Shown here in pieces: positions 14,130 to 24,787 of a DNA stretch of 64,000 bases. Positions within the stretch are counted from its first letter, which is position 1; each line of letters starts with the position of its first letter. The notes under the pieces were generated by a model that worked only from the letters and a program-made list of their open reading frames with translations, was not told where the DNA came from and made no database searches. The translations under genes and the position numbers were made by a program. This DNA comes from Procambarus clarkii (Eukaryota; Arthropoda; Malacostraca; Decapoda; Cambaridae), in contig NC_091172.1 of assembly GCF_040958095.1 (NCBI RefSeq), forward strand, positions 7,295,314 through 7,359,313. The letters are read 5' to 3'.

Positions 14130-15780
14130 TTATTTATTTATGCATATACAAGAAGGTACATTGGGAATGTGAGGATACATAAAATGGTAATTACAGTCTT
14201 GTAAAGCCACTAGTACGCGCAGCGTTTCGGGCAGGTCCTTAATCTAAGAAAATTTTAAGTAGGTAAATACTTGCAAAATTTATAAAAAAAAAATGATAAC
14301 AGTTACATGGCAAGAAAAAAAAAGATGGGAGAAAATTGTAGGTACAGTATATTAAAGTACATAGGTAGCTAAGATTGATTGCAATGACAGCTTGAATGGT
14401 AGTTGACAAAAATTGGTAGGCACAATACAGCATATGGCTAGCACATAAAAGAAGACAGCAATGAACACAATGATAAGGTTGTTTGGGTTAAATACATAAA
14501 AATTAGGAGATTGGGTAACACTAGGTACAGAGCAAATTTAAAGCTCAGTGTAGGAAACTAAGAAGAAGAAATTAGGTACTTTTTGGTTTTGCTTTTAAAT
14601 AAGCCAAAAGTTTTACAGTTTTTCAATTCACTAGGGAGTGAGTTCCATAGACTAGGTCCCTTAATTTGCATAGAGTGTTTACACAGATTAAGTTTGACCC
14701 TGGGGATATCAAAGAGATATTTATTTCTGGTGTGGTGATAATGGGTCCTATTACATCTGTCCAGGGAGAGTTTCAGAGCATGGTTTGCATTTAAGAACAG
14801 GGTTTTGTAAATGTAGTTGACACAAGAGAATGTGTGGAGGGAGTTAATATTTAGCAAGTTTAGGGATTTAAACAAGGGAGCTGAGTGTTGTCTGAAAGCA
14901 GAGTTAGTTATTATTCTGATAGCAGATTTTTGCTGCATGATGATGGGCTTAAGGTGGTTTGCAGTGGTAGACCCCCATGCACAGATACCATAATTAAGAT
15001 AGGGGTAGATTAGTGCATAATATAGTGAGAGGAGAGCAGAGTTAGGAACATAATATCTGATTTTGGAGAGTATACCAACTGTCTTAGAGACTTTCTTAGT
15101 TATGTGTTGAATGTGGGTGCTGAAGTTGAGTCTCTTGTCTAGGAATAGGCCAAGAAACTTGCCATCATTTTTATTACTGATGTTAATGTTGTCTATCTAT
15201 AGCTGAATTGCATTTGATGATTTGCTTCCAAATAAGATGTAGTAAGTCTTTTCGATGTTTAATGTTAGTTTGTTCGTTGACATCCATAAGTGGACTTTTT
15301 TTAATTCATTATTCACAACATTATTTAGTGTATGTGGGTTGAGGTTTGAATAGATAAGGGTAGTATCGTCAGCAAACAATATAGGTTTGAGAATATTAGA
15401 GACATTAGGCAGATCCAGGTGCAGGCGATGAGTCACAATAACGTGGCTGAAGTAAGTTGACCAGACCACACACTAGAAGTTGAAGGGACGACGACGTTTC
15501 GGTCCGTCCTGGACCATTCTCAAGTCGATCGACTTGAGAATGGTCCAGGACGGACCGAAACGTCGTCGTCCCTTCAACTTCTAGTGTGTGGTCTGGTCAA
15601 ATTAGGCAGATCGTTTATATATATATAAGAAATAGAAGAGGTCCTAAGATACTGCCCTGTGGCACTCCAACGGTAATTGGTAGAGTGGAAGAAGTTGTAT
15701 CATTGATGGTTACATATTGGCGTCTGTCACTAGGATAGGATTTTGTTATATATAGTTGTAGGAAGGAAAAGGGGAATGTC
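14130..15780 (-). pseudogene. diverged L2/CR1-group LINE, 5'-truncated (antisense)
   Basis: The 3' end holds the inverted GCGCAGCGTTTCGGGCAGG block at 14217. The frame 14938-14558 carries AIRIITNSAFRQHSAPLFKS and HHTRNKYLFDIPRVKL, the conserved C-terminal region of this family, and ends LWNSLPSELKNCKTF. RT motif LFADDTTLI lies near 15360 and [10 protein letters not shown] near 15640. It is interrupted by a Penelope-derived palindrome at 15416-15600. Divergence from the 17-20 kb copy marks a separate subfamily. Confidence 0.8.
15404..15612. mobile_element. Penelope-derived palindromic insertion with 12-bp target duplication
   Basis: ATTAGGCAGATC at 15404-15415 is repeated at 15601-15612 and belongs to the interrupted LINE. 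The insert between them ends in a perfect 144-bp palindrome (15457-15600, two 72-bp arms). Each arm carries the Penelope terminal block GACGGACCGAAACGTCGTCG. A unique part (GATGAGTCACAATAACGTGG) precedes the left arm. Confidence 0.85.
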
Positions 15781-15785
15781 ACTGT

Positions 15786-16082
15786 TGTAGCGAGTAGATT
15801 ATCCCAATAATATACTCGCTCCAAATGCATTGTTAATATTCCTGTCAACCTTTGGAGATGAATGAGGTGAGGCGTTGCCCGGGCAACACGGTGAGGTGTT
15901 GCCCGAGCATATAAGCAGCAGAATAGCAAACATTAACTAGTCTACTTTCCAGTGTGATCTAGAGCAGACACTTGCGAGATACTGTACCGACGCTCAGTGC
16001 GCTCAACTCACACCAACGTATCACCTGTGTACTTCTGTATATTCGACCAAATATATATATAGTATCTTAGTATCTTACTACA
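15786..16082. mobile_element. LTR-like segment, 297 bp
   Basis: Starts TGTAGCGAG and ends CTTACTACA, so the ends are inverted copies with two mismatches. It contains ATATAAGC at 15909-15916 (TATA-like). No target duplication is visible. A diverged inverted relative lies at 42580-42800. It separates the antisense LINE on the left from the sense LINE ORF1 on the right. Confidence 0.4.
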
Positions 16083-16725
16083 GCATGATTTAAATGATCT
16101 CCGTGAGGAAAGCAACCTTCTGAAAACTGATGAAGCCATTAAAAAACAGGAGGAAGCCCTCAACAAAATGACTGCATGTATCAGTACATTTTCAGCCCAG
16201 CGTTCTGTCTCCCAGGATGAACAAGACCAGCAAAAGCTGCTAGACTCTGTTATAGTGTCGTCCCAAGATATACCTGTGGAACATGATGGTGAAAACTGTG
16301 TCGAAATAGCTCTGGATCTCATAAAAGACAAATTGCAGCTCATTCTAAACAAATCTGACGTTATTGCTGCCTACAGAGTAGGCAAAAAGAATCCATCAAG
16401 TCACAACCAACGGAAAATTCGCCTGAAGCTGTCTTCCCAGTTCACGAAATCCAATCTAGTCCGGACAGCTGTAGCCCAACGGACGGGATTATACATCAAC
16501 GAGTGCTTGACTAGGAACAGACAGCACCTCCTCTACCGCCTGCGTCAAATCCGTCAAAAAAACCCAGATGCGATTCATCAGTGCTTCGTTAGAGATGGAC
16601 TGATAAAGGTGAGAAAAACCGCAGAGGGCAAAATGTTCACAATTACTAAAGAAGAGAACCTCAACGCTTTCCTCTCCCAATGTGGTTTGTCTCAGCTCAT
16701 TATCACTCCCAGTGAATTAACTTAA
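16083..16725 (+). CDS. LINE ORF1 protein, 5'-truncated
   Basis: The open frame extends upstream of the first ATG (16168) to about 16081. It begins with a coiled-coil-like stretch rich in Leu, Glu and Lys (NDLREESNLLK...QEEALNK). Then follows a domain resembling the RNA-binding part of L1-type ORF1 proteins (AAYRVGKK, LYINECLTRNRQHLLYRLR, CFVRDGLIKVRK). Ends at TAA (16723-16725). The normal start is lost at the junction with the LTR-like segment. ORF1 proteins bind the element RNA and help its retrotransposition; here the truncation probably makes it non-functional. Confidence 0.7.
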
Positions 16726-17374
16726 TTAACCCCCTGTCAACTAGTGGGGCTAGGTTTCCTAAGTCTCATTGTTTCATTTTCTGACTTAATTTTTAACTTA
16801 CTCTTAACTAGTCATTTACTGAAATTTTTTTAATTGAGTGCATAAATAGTTCTTCAGGTCTTATTAATTATACAGTCATAACTGAACTATTTATAGTTAA
16901 TAATCATTAGCTTAAATTTGCCTATGCTTATTATTCAACTTTTCTTTGATTCCATTTATTACCTAGGTTGCCTAGCCTCGCCATGCTCCCTTACTCCATT
17001 GTACCCCTGGCTTTGCCTGTATCTCAAATTGTAAATTGTTACTTACAGTGTACCGAGAGTACTTGTAAGCAATCTACCTCATTTTTCATTTTTGCTCAAT
17101 TTGTTTTTGTATTGCTTAGTCTTGTTTATATTTTTGTTTTGTATTTCTATATCTTGTGTTTTGTATAGTCCATGTTTATATGTTTTTTCGTTAATCTCAT
17201 TTATTACCTAGGTTGCCTAGCCTAGCCATACTCCCTTACTCCATTGTACCCCTGTAAGCCCCTTTTGAGTTTGCTTTGTTCTGTATTGTGTACATCTTTT
17301 TCCCTATTTTATAGCTTATTTCTACCTTGTTATTTGCCTTTCTTCCCTTGTTTTTCCTGCAATCAGCTTTTTTT

Positions 17375-20317
17375 ATGCAGACAAGTATAGACCCTGAACT
17401 TAACCTCTTATCCACTATCTATGACAATTATCACTTTAATGATCTAAATTGCAGATATTTTGCAGCACATGATGTAAACAATGTATTAACTCATAATCAC
17501 AATATCTCTGTAATCAATTTGAACGTTAGATCCCTAGGTAAACACTTCGACGATGTTAGTGCCTTGATTGAAGCTATTGACAACAAATTCTCTTTTATTA
17601 TACTTACTGAAACATGGTTGAAAGAGGATACTACTCAGCTCTTTAACATGCCTAACTACTCAGCAATTCACAACTGTCGTCAAATTCAGAGAGGTAGTGG
17701 CACTGCTCTTTACTACCACCAAGAACTAACATGCTTAAAAGAAATTAGAACCAGAGACTGCTATGGGGAGTATATCTTCGCCAGCTTCAGAGTCAAGGGT
17801 GCCGAGTCTGTCCTGACTGTGGGTGCAGTTTATAGAATTCCTAACACTGATGTGTCCGAATTCAACTCAAACCTTAGAAATCTAATACTTGATAACAGAC
17901 TGAACAAAAACCACCTAATTATCGCAGGGGACTTTAATATTGACCTCTGCGAGCCTGAACACCCCACTGCTGTTAGCTTCCTCAACTGTATGAATTCCTG
18001 CTTCCTCATACCCTTAATCACTAGACCTACTAGAATCACTGATAGCACTGCCACGACGCTCGATCACATCTGGACAAACGTAACCTCTCCGCTTACTTCA
18101 GGTATAATCACCGATAGCACTACAGATCATTACCCCACATTTCTCTTAACTAACATTAGCAAACCACCTCTTGAGTCAAGAGTGATACGTTTTAGACTAC
18201 ACAATGAAACTGCTATAGACAATTTTATAACTGCTGCTGATAATGTCAACTGGGAGTCCGAGTTAGGTAACATAGTGGACATCAACCTTGCAGTACAATC
18301 TTTTCTTCAAAAAACTCTTAGCCTTTATAATACCCACTGTCCTATGCTTACAAAACAAGTCACAACCAAAAGGCTTAACAATCCCTGGCTTACAAAGGGA
18401 ATACTTAAATCTATTAATAAAAAACATGACCTTGAGAAGAAGTATAGGTTAGGAATTGTCTCCAAAGAATTCTCAAAGAATTACTCATTATTGCTGTCTA
18501 AGATAATTAGACGAGCCAAAACTAAATACTACGAAGATAAATTTACCCAAATAAAGAGCAACATTAAACAAACTTGGAGAACAATTTCTCAAATATTGGG
18601 ATCAAAGAAGTCTTTAAATAACAAACTGACTCTCCTGTCTAATAACGATGGTCAGCTTTCAGCCTCTGATTCTGCTACTGAGTTCAATAGGTTCTTCTCT
18701 TCCATTGGTTCATCCCTTGCAAATGATATTCCATCTTCCAGTACAGACATTAATGACTATCTTTCAGGTAACTATCCACAGTCTCTGTACCTAAAGCCTA
18801 TTAATTCCACTGACGTCAATGAGATAATCCTTTCCCTTAAAACCAAGTCTAGTGCCCTTGAGGAGATACCAACTTTAATTTACAAAAAAGCCTCCAGATC
18901 TTTAGCCCCTGCTATTGCTTTGCTCTTCAACAAGTCACTTGAACTCCAAACCTTCCCAGATATTCTAAAAAAAGCGAGAGTAACGCCTGTCCACAAATGT
19001 GGTAATCTCACAGATGTTAACAACTACAGACCTATATCTATCCTGCCAAACTTGTCAAAAAATTTTGAAAAACTAATCTATAAGCAGCTTTACTCATATC
19101 TAGCCAAACTCAATATACTTAGCCCTTGCCAATATGGCTTCAGACCCAAAAAAAGCACTAACGATGCACTTATTAGTATGCTTAACTCGATTCATACAGC
19201 TCTTGATAAAAATGAGTTCCCTGTTGGGTTGTTTGTGGACCTGCGTAAAGCTTTTGACACTGTCAACCACCAAAACCTTCTTCTTAAATTACATCATTAT
19301 GGAGTCAGAGGACACTCCCTACAATACCTCAAATCCTACCTTACTGACAGGCTCCAATATGTTTCTGTGAATAATACAATTTCTCCCACCCTACCCATCA
19401 ACATTGGTGTTCCTCAGGGCAGCATACTTGGCCCTCTCCTCTTTCTCATCTACATTAATGACCTTCCAAATGCCTCCCAACACCTCAAACCAATTCTATT
19501 TGCTGACGACACAACCTTCATTTACTCCAGTCCTGATCCCCTTGCTCTAAATGCCACAGTAAATACTGAGCTAAATAAAGTCCATCTGTGGCTAACTGCC
19601 AACAAACTCACCCTTAACATTGACAAAACCTTCTATATTCTGTTTGGCAATAAATCCTCTAATCAAATAAATCTCAAAATAAACAATACCCAAATTTGTA
19701 ACAAATTAGATGGCAAATTCCTTGGCATTCTCATTGACCACAAGCTTAATTTCCAGGGACACATTCTAAACATATCAAAAAAAGTTTCAAAAACTGTGGG
19801 CATTCTTTCTAAGATCAGATATTATGTACCACGCCCTGCCCTGGTGACTCTCTATTACTCTCTTATCTATCCATATCTCAACTATGGTATTTGTGCTTGG
19901 GGCTCTACTACCCAAAATCACTTACGTCCTCTAATTACTCAACACAAAGCTGCTATTAGGACAATATCCAATTCTGGCCCCAGACATCACTCGGTACCCC
20001 TACTTAAATCTCTGAATATGTTAGACATTAAGTCACTGCACATTCTCTCATGTGTATTATACATATATAAAACGCTAAACTATAATGCCAATCCTGATCT
20101 CAAAAGCTTCATAGAAGGTTGTATCAGAACCCATGAGCATCACACCAGAAATAAATACAGTTTTGATATTCCTAGAGTACGACTTAATCAAACTAGAAAT
20201 GCTCTACAAATCAAGGGGCCCAGAATGTGGAATGACCTTCCCAACCATGTTAAAGACTGTACCTCTCTCAACCAGTTTAAGTTAAAAGCGAAGCTATACC
20301 TAATAAATTCCCTGTAA
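17375..20317 (+). CDS. LINE ORF2: endonuclease-reverse transcriptase, L2/CR1 group
   Basis: Full-length open frame. The preferred start is ATG 17375 (MQTSIDPEL, 980 aa), because the in-frame ATG at 17327 only adds a hydrophobic leader. Residues about 35-280 form an APE-type endonuclease: INLNVRSL, LTETWL, AGDFNID, TTLDHIW and TTDHYPTF. The reverse transcriptase follows (about 500-760): [33 protein letters not shown] and [11 protein letters not shown]. The C-terminal block LNYGICAWG, HHTRNKYSFDIPRVR and RMWNDLPNHV is shared with all antisense relatives in the window. No stop or frameshift is seen, so it may encode active enzyme, although ORF1 upstream is truncated. The protein nicks target DNA and copies the element RNA by target-primed reverse transcription. 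Confidence 0.93.
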   Translation: MQTSIDPELNLLSTIYDNYHFNDLNCRYFAAHDVNNVLTHNHNISVINLNVRSLGKHFDDVSALIEAIDNKFSFIILTETWLKEDTTQLFNMPNYSAIHNCRQIQRGSGTALYYHQELTCLKEIRTRDCYGEYIFASFRVKGAESVLTVGAVYRIPNTDVSEFNSNLRNLILDNRLNKNHLIIAGDFNIDLCEPEHPTAVSFLNCMNSCFLIPLITRPTRITDSTATTLDHIWTNVTSPLTSGIITDSTTDHYPTFLLTNISKPPLESRVIRFRLHNETAIDNFITAADNVNWESELGNIVDINLAVQSFLQKTLSLYNTHCPMLTKQVTTKRLNNPWLTKGILKSINKKHDLEKKYRLGIVSKEFSKNYSLLLSKIIRRAKTKYYEDKFTQIKSNIKQTWRTISQILGSKKSLNNKLTLLSNNDGQLSASDSATEFNRFFSSIGSSLANDIPSSSTDINDYLSGNYPQSLYLKPINSTDVNEIILSLKTKSSALEEIPTLIYKKASRSLAPAIALLFNKSLELQTFPDILKKARVTPVHKCGNLTDVNNYRPISILPNLSKNFEKLIYKQLYSYLAKLNILSPCQYGFRPKKSTNDALISMLNSIHTALDKNEFPVGLFVDLRKAFDTVNHQNLLLKLHHYGVRGHSLQYLKSYLTDRLQYVSVNNTISPTLPINIGVPQGSILGPLLFLIYINDLPNASQHLKPILFADDTTFIYSSPDPLALNATVNTELNKVHLWLTANKLTLNIDKTFYILFGNKSSNQINLKINNTQICNKLDGKFLGILIDHKLNFQGHILNISKKVSKTVGILSKIRYYVPRPALVTLYYSLIYPYLNYGICAWGSTTQNHLRPLITQHKAAIRTISNSGPRHHSVPLLKSLNMLDIKSLHILSCVLYIYKTLNYNANPDLKSFIEGCIRTHEHHTRNKYSFDIPRVRLNQTRNALQIKGPRMWNDLPNHVKDCTSLNQFKLKAKLYLINSL

Positions 20318-20625
20318 CCTACCTTACCCTTCTATTGTCAACCAATGTCTGTTTTTTTTCTTTAAAGAGCGCTGTTTGTCGACATAATTGTATTTGTGCT
20401 GCTTTTTCATCTATGTTTTCATTTCTTGTTTTCATTCTACTCATTATGCTCAATTAGTATTAAGCTTGTCATTTAAGTTTATCATGCCCGAAACGCTTTG
20501 CGTAATAGTGGCTTTAGGCATTGTATGTACTAGCTCTACCTATAAGTCAAACAATCCTTGTAAATATTTATTGTATGTATGTACCTTACCTAAATAAAAT
20601 TGTATTGTATTGTATTGTAGTGTCT
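20318..20625 (+). mobile_element. 3' UTR and (TTGTA)n tail of the LINE
   Basis: Holds the family 3' block CCCGAAACGCTTTGCGTAAT, then GTATGTACTAGCTCTACC, AATAAA and four ATTGT/TTGTA units. Such short tandem tails, rather than poly(A), are typical of L2/CR1-group LINEs. Confidence 0.8.
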
Positions 20626-21977
20626 GTATTTATTGTCACCATACTTTACGTAACAATAGAACCGTTACACTGTTAATAAGTTATTTTAATTAAAAAAAAG
20701 ATTGATGTATTTTGAAGTACCTTACGGTACAAACGGTATATTTTCAACCGAAGTAGATTTTTTCCGAGATGTGGGAAGAGTGGAAGCAGTGTCCTCTAGC
20801 GTGTATATGTTGAGAGGTGTGAGGCGGGGAGCAGCTGGACAGAGGTAAACACAGGCAGTGTACGTCAGCTGGTCTCAGTGGGCGGACGGTGGCTGGTGCT
20901 GACGGACGACCTCTACTCTACACTCCATCACCTCTCTTTATCTGCCCCTTTACAACAATCATACTCTACCGATATAGTAAGATTTAACCATAGATGCGAT
21001 AAAATTACCCCAAAATTATGATGAGCGCTCTCAAGAGTTCATTCATCACGTGGACACAGTGCATTGCATCAAATCTATTTACTGCTTGTAATTTTTAAGA
21101 TAAAATATATATGTATAATTTAGAGTAGCCAAGCTAATCACATTGGTAGTGAGACAGGATGTGCGCATTCTTGTACTAGGACCAGCAAGCTGCGAGGTTA
21201 TATTTCGTCACGAGTGAGGCCCATCACCTCACTCGGCCCTGTTACTGTTGGACAATAATGTCCAACAACCACTTGCTGGACATTACTGTGGGATAACCTG
21301 TGGGATAACCTGTGGTGGCCACCTGGCAGGCGCGGCCTCGGACACTTTTCAAGTGGTATAATTGTGTCGATAATATATATATATATATATATATAGTTAT
21401 ACATGTTTAATATAGTGGCGTGAGTCAGCCAGGAGAGTCATGTGACAACCAAGTCCTCCCAAAACATTAAAAAATATTTGATTATGACTATTTTTATCGC
21501 TCTTGTGGCTATATATTATTTATATTATCTGAGTTTTATACCACATTTCAAGATGGCTGGGTATACAACCTCATCTTATCTAAAATTGTTAAGAAATAAG
21601 TTATTTAAAGATTAAATATAGGAGTAAGGTGTGGTGGTAGTTGTTAAGTTAGGGGGGGTAGTTTAACACTGCTCTGAACTCTAAATGGCTTCTGCTCACT
21701 TTTTAAAACAAGTGACAACAAAACATTTTTTTTTTTTTATAAAGAAAATGTGGGACACAAAGATCTAACCCAGCCTAACCCATGCTAGCAGTTAAGAATA
21801 TAGTATATTAAGGGTAGATTAAGGACCTGCCTGAAATGCTATGCGTGCTATTGGCTTTACAAGAATGTCAAAACATTTAATGCTATGTACTCTCATAAAC
21901 CCAATGTATATATAAATATAAATAAAATATCAAAATAGAAATACAAAATAAATAAAAATAAACATAATTTAAAAAAT
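20626..21977. other. intergenic stretch, possible promoter/5' UTR exon region of the downstream gene
   Basis: No coding motif. A more GC-rich segment lies at 20765-20900 and contains GGACAGAG followed by GTAAAC at 20844, which could be a splice donor. A short TA tract lies at 21371-21394. Around 21830-21870 there is a degraded copy of the LINE/SINE 3' block. Confidence 0.3.
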
Positions 21978-22254
21978 AATTTTTTTTATTTATTTATTTA
22001 CACTAGATATTAGAGTTCTTACATTCTTGTAAAACCACTAGTATGCATAACATTTTGTGTAGGTCATTAATGCTAATTTTCCCTGAAATACGACCCGCCA
22101 AATCGTTTAACAACCGGGTACCCATTCACTGCTGAATTAAGAGGTTACAAGTAAGGATTGGTGCCCAGTCAATCTTCGCCGGCCATGAAACAAACCGAGG
22201 CCAAAGCGCTTGCAAGTCACCGGGTGAGTGCTTTACCACTGTGCCATGGGGACT
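21978..22254 (-). mobile_element. tRNA-derived SINE, diverged (antisense)
   Basis: On the minus strand it starts AGTCCCCATGGCACAGTGGT (A-box-like), passes CTCGGTTTGTTTC (B-box position) and ends with ACTAGTGGTTTTACAAGAATG and an AT-rich tail. Same architecture as the SINEs at 22532 and 41802 but clearly diverged. Confidence 0.65.
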
Positions 22255-22531
22255 GCATAAAGAATATACTGTAATTTAATTGTAAAAAATGGTTGCAAAA
22301 TATGAATACAGTAAATACTTTTAAAATATATGGACAATGTATGGACAAAACAATAATTGTGCAAAATTCAGGTCTGTAAAATTACCATACTTGCCGGAAA
22401 AATGGTTATCATCGCCGGTTGCCCCATTTCTAACAGGACTCTTTCAGGTAGTTATGTTCTAGGATTTCTGGGCAGTTAGGTTAGGTTTTAAGTCAAGAGA
22501 GAGTTGCAAATGAGGAGGCTCCATGTGTACC

Positions 22532-22801
22532 TTTTTTTTTTTTTTTTTTGAGATATATACAAGAGTTGTTACATTCTTGTACAGCCACTAGTACGCGTAG
22601 CGTTTCGGGCAGGTCCCTGGAATACGATCCCCTGCCGCGAAGAATTGTTTTTTCATCCAAGTACACATTATACTGTTGCATTAAACAGAGGCTACAGTTA
22701 AGGAATTGCGCCCAATAAATCCTCCCCGGCCAGGATACGAACCCATGACATAGCGCTTGTGGAACGCCAGGCGAGTGCCTTACCACTACACCACGGAGAC
22801 T
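22532..22801 (-). mobile_element. tRNA-derived SINE with poly(A) (antisense)
   Basis: Minus strand: GTCTCCGTGGTGTAGTGGTA (A box TGGTGTAGTGG), GGGTTCGTATCCTGG (B box), a unique body, then CCCGAAACGCTACGCGTACT and AACAACTCTTGTATATATCT, ending in 18 A. The 3' block matches the resident LINE 3' UTR. Confidence 0.85.
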
Positions 22802-22855
22802 GTAACTCCGGAGAACCACGGAGACCTAACCGGAGACTGTAACAGTGTATCTTGT

Positions 22856-22894
22856 ATCTTGTAGCCATCAGTGTACCTTGTACACTGATGGCTA
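22856..22894. other. short perfect hairpin
   Basis: GTAGCCATCAGTGTA, a 5-nt spacer CCTTG, then TACACTGATGGCTAC. Function unknown; probably repeat-derived. Confidence 0.5.
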
Positions 22895-23304
22895 CAGTCT
22901 GAATGGTTTAGTAGTCACCCTTGGAGGTCTGGTTTCAAGTTGAGGCTGAATGTTGAAAAATTCTCAAAACAGGTAACATACAGAAATAACTAGGCTGTTA
23001 ATTTTTGGATTAATCATTACGATTAGTGTAATTTTAATATAAGATCTTTAACAGTGGCGAATCTGTTGTTAGGGTGAGGTCTGATACATTGCATTGTACC
23101 CAAGACGGTTAACCTAACAATCTAAAACCTACCGTTATCTAATTTGCATACAAGACTGTTTGCCACTGGATTTTAAAACCGACCTAACCATTAAAACCCG
23201 AGCCAAACCAACCTAAACTAATAGTCCTTTCCTAATGATATATTGTAATATATGGTTTTGACTAAATATATAGTTTTTGACTAAATATTTAGTTTTGGCT
23301 AAAT

Positions 23305-24210
23305 ATACTTAGACTAAAACTTAAAAGTAATCGAGCTTAAAGTATAAATTGCATTGAAAGAAAAAAAATAAAAGATAAAAAAGGGGGAACATGGTAGAAA
23401 ATAGCCAATATACAAGTTGGTCAACAAACAGCATTGTTTAAAAAAATGAGTAAGACATGGGTTGACATTTAGGGGTAAGGTATGTTACGTTGAGTTAATT
23501 AGGTAGTACCGTACTTAGTTTTCATCTTAAACTGGTTGAGAGAGGTACAGCCTTTGACGTGATTGGGAAGGTCCTTCCACATTCTGGGTCCCTTGATTTG
23601 TAGAGCATTTCTAGTTTGATTATGTCGTACTCTTGGAATATCAAATAGGTATTTGTTTCTGGTGTGGTGCTCATGGGTTCTGTTACAACAGTCTAAGAAG
23701 CTTTTAAGGTCAGGATTGACATTACAATTCAGAGTTTTAAATATATAGAGTACACATGAGAGGATGTGCAGTGACTTAATATCTAACATATTCAGAGATT
23801 TGAGTAAGGGTTCCGAGCGCTGTCTGGGGCCAGAGTTTGATATTGTTCTAACAGAAGCTTTGTGTTGGGTAGAGGACGTAAATGATTTTGGGTAGTAGAA
23901 CCCCAAGCACAAATACTGTACCATAGTTGAGATAAGGATAGATGAGAGATGATGATGATATAGATTCAGCTACTCGGAACAAGTTCCAAGAAGCACGGGC
24001 TATGGTGAGCCTGTAGTGGACTTACCTGATACAGGAGCGGTGCTGAATGTGCTGTGGTTAGATGAGAGAGTAATAGAGCGTCACCAGGGCAGGGCGAAGT
24101 ACATAATATCTGATCGTAGAAAGAATGCCAACAGTTTTCGAAACTTTTTTTTTGCTATATTTAGAATGTGTACCTGGAAATTCGGCTTGTTATCGATGAG
24201 GATACCAAGT
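23305..24210 (-). pseudogene. 5'-truncated L2/CR1-group LINE (antisense), with insertion
   Basis: Minus-strand copy of the 17-20 kb family. The frame 23924-23499 reads ASVRTISNSGPRQRSEPLLK and HHTRNKYLFDIPRVR. It is split by a 110-bp insertion at 23949-24058 and ends in a TA tract. Confidence 0.8.
23939..24068 (+). mobile_element. 110-bp SINE-like insertion with 10-bp target duplication
   Basis: TAGATGAGAG at 23939-23948 and 24059-24068 flank (ATG)n-TATAGATTCAGC...GGAGCGGTGCTGAATGTGC. The host LINE is continuous across the gap. Same family as 11785-11870. Confidence 0.75.
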
Positions 24211-24232
24211 ATATATATATATATATATATAT
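24210..24232. repeat. short (TA)n
   Basis: About 11 TA units at the edge of the LINE fragment. Confidence 0.9.
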
Positions 24233-24239
24233 ACTGTAT

Positions 24240-24787
24240 ATTATGTATTTATGTATAATACAATACCAGATGATAGACATTCTTAGCTATTAACGACTTT
24301 ATCTGTGAATTGCGGCCTGGTCTATCTTCATAGCTTACATACATTACTCATAAGGACTATCAGTAGGATGTAGGTAGGTCAGGTACGTAGTGATACTGAT
24401 ACATAACACTTACTATATTATTAATTAAACAGATAAGATGTAACTTATTATCTTTGTCTCGACTTTGAATGAAAGAAAGTAAATGTAGGTAATGTATGTC
24501 TTGAATTAGAGATCAAAGCACTGTAAAATTCTTTTTTAAATAGCATTATTGCAGTTAATTTTTTTTTATAATGGTTTTGTAACTTCAGTTTGTGCAGTAT
24601 AAATTATAGTAGAATGAAATACAATATTCAGCGAAAGATGGAATTAGTGTAGCATGAAAAGTACTATGCAGTACACGTAACCAAAAATATGATTTGCAGA
24701 AAGATCAATATGCATGGAAGAATTTTATTTTAAAACTATTTTACACACATGGCAGGCCTTGAATTGAATTTGTATGGTTTTCATTAT
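24240..24787. other. AT-rich stretch without recognised feature
   Basis: No repeat shared with the rest of the window and no coding motif noticed. Confidence 0.4.

Noticed and set aside
22532..22801. Functional tRNA gene
   Set aside because: A- and B-box-like motifs are present but no cloverleaf follows; the unit has a long non-tRNA body and poly(A), so it is a SINE.
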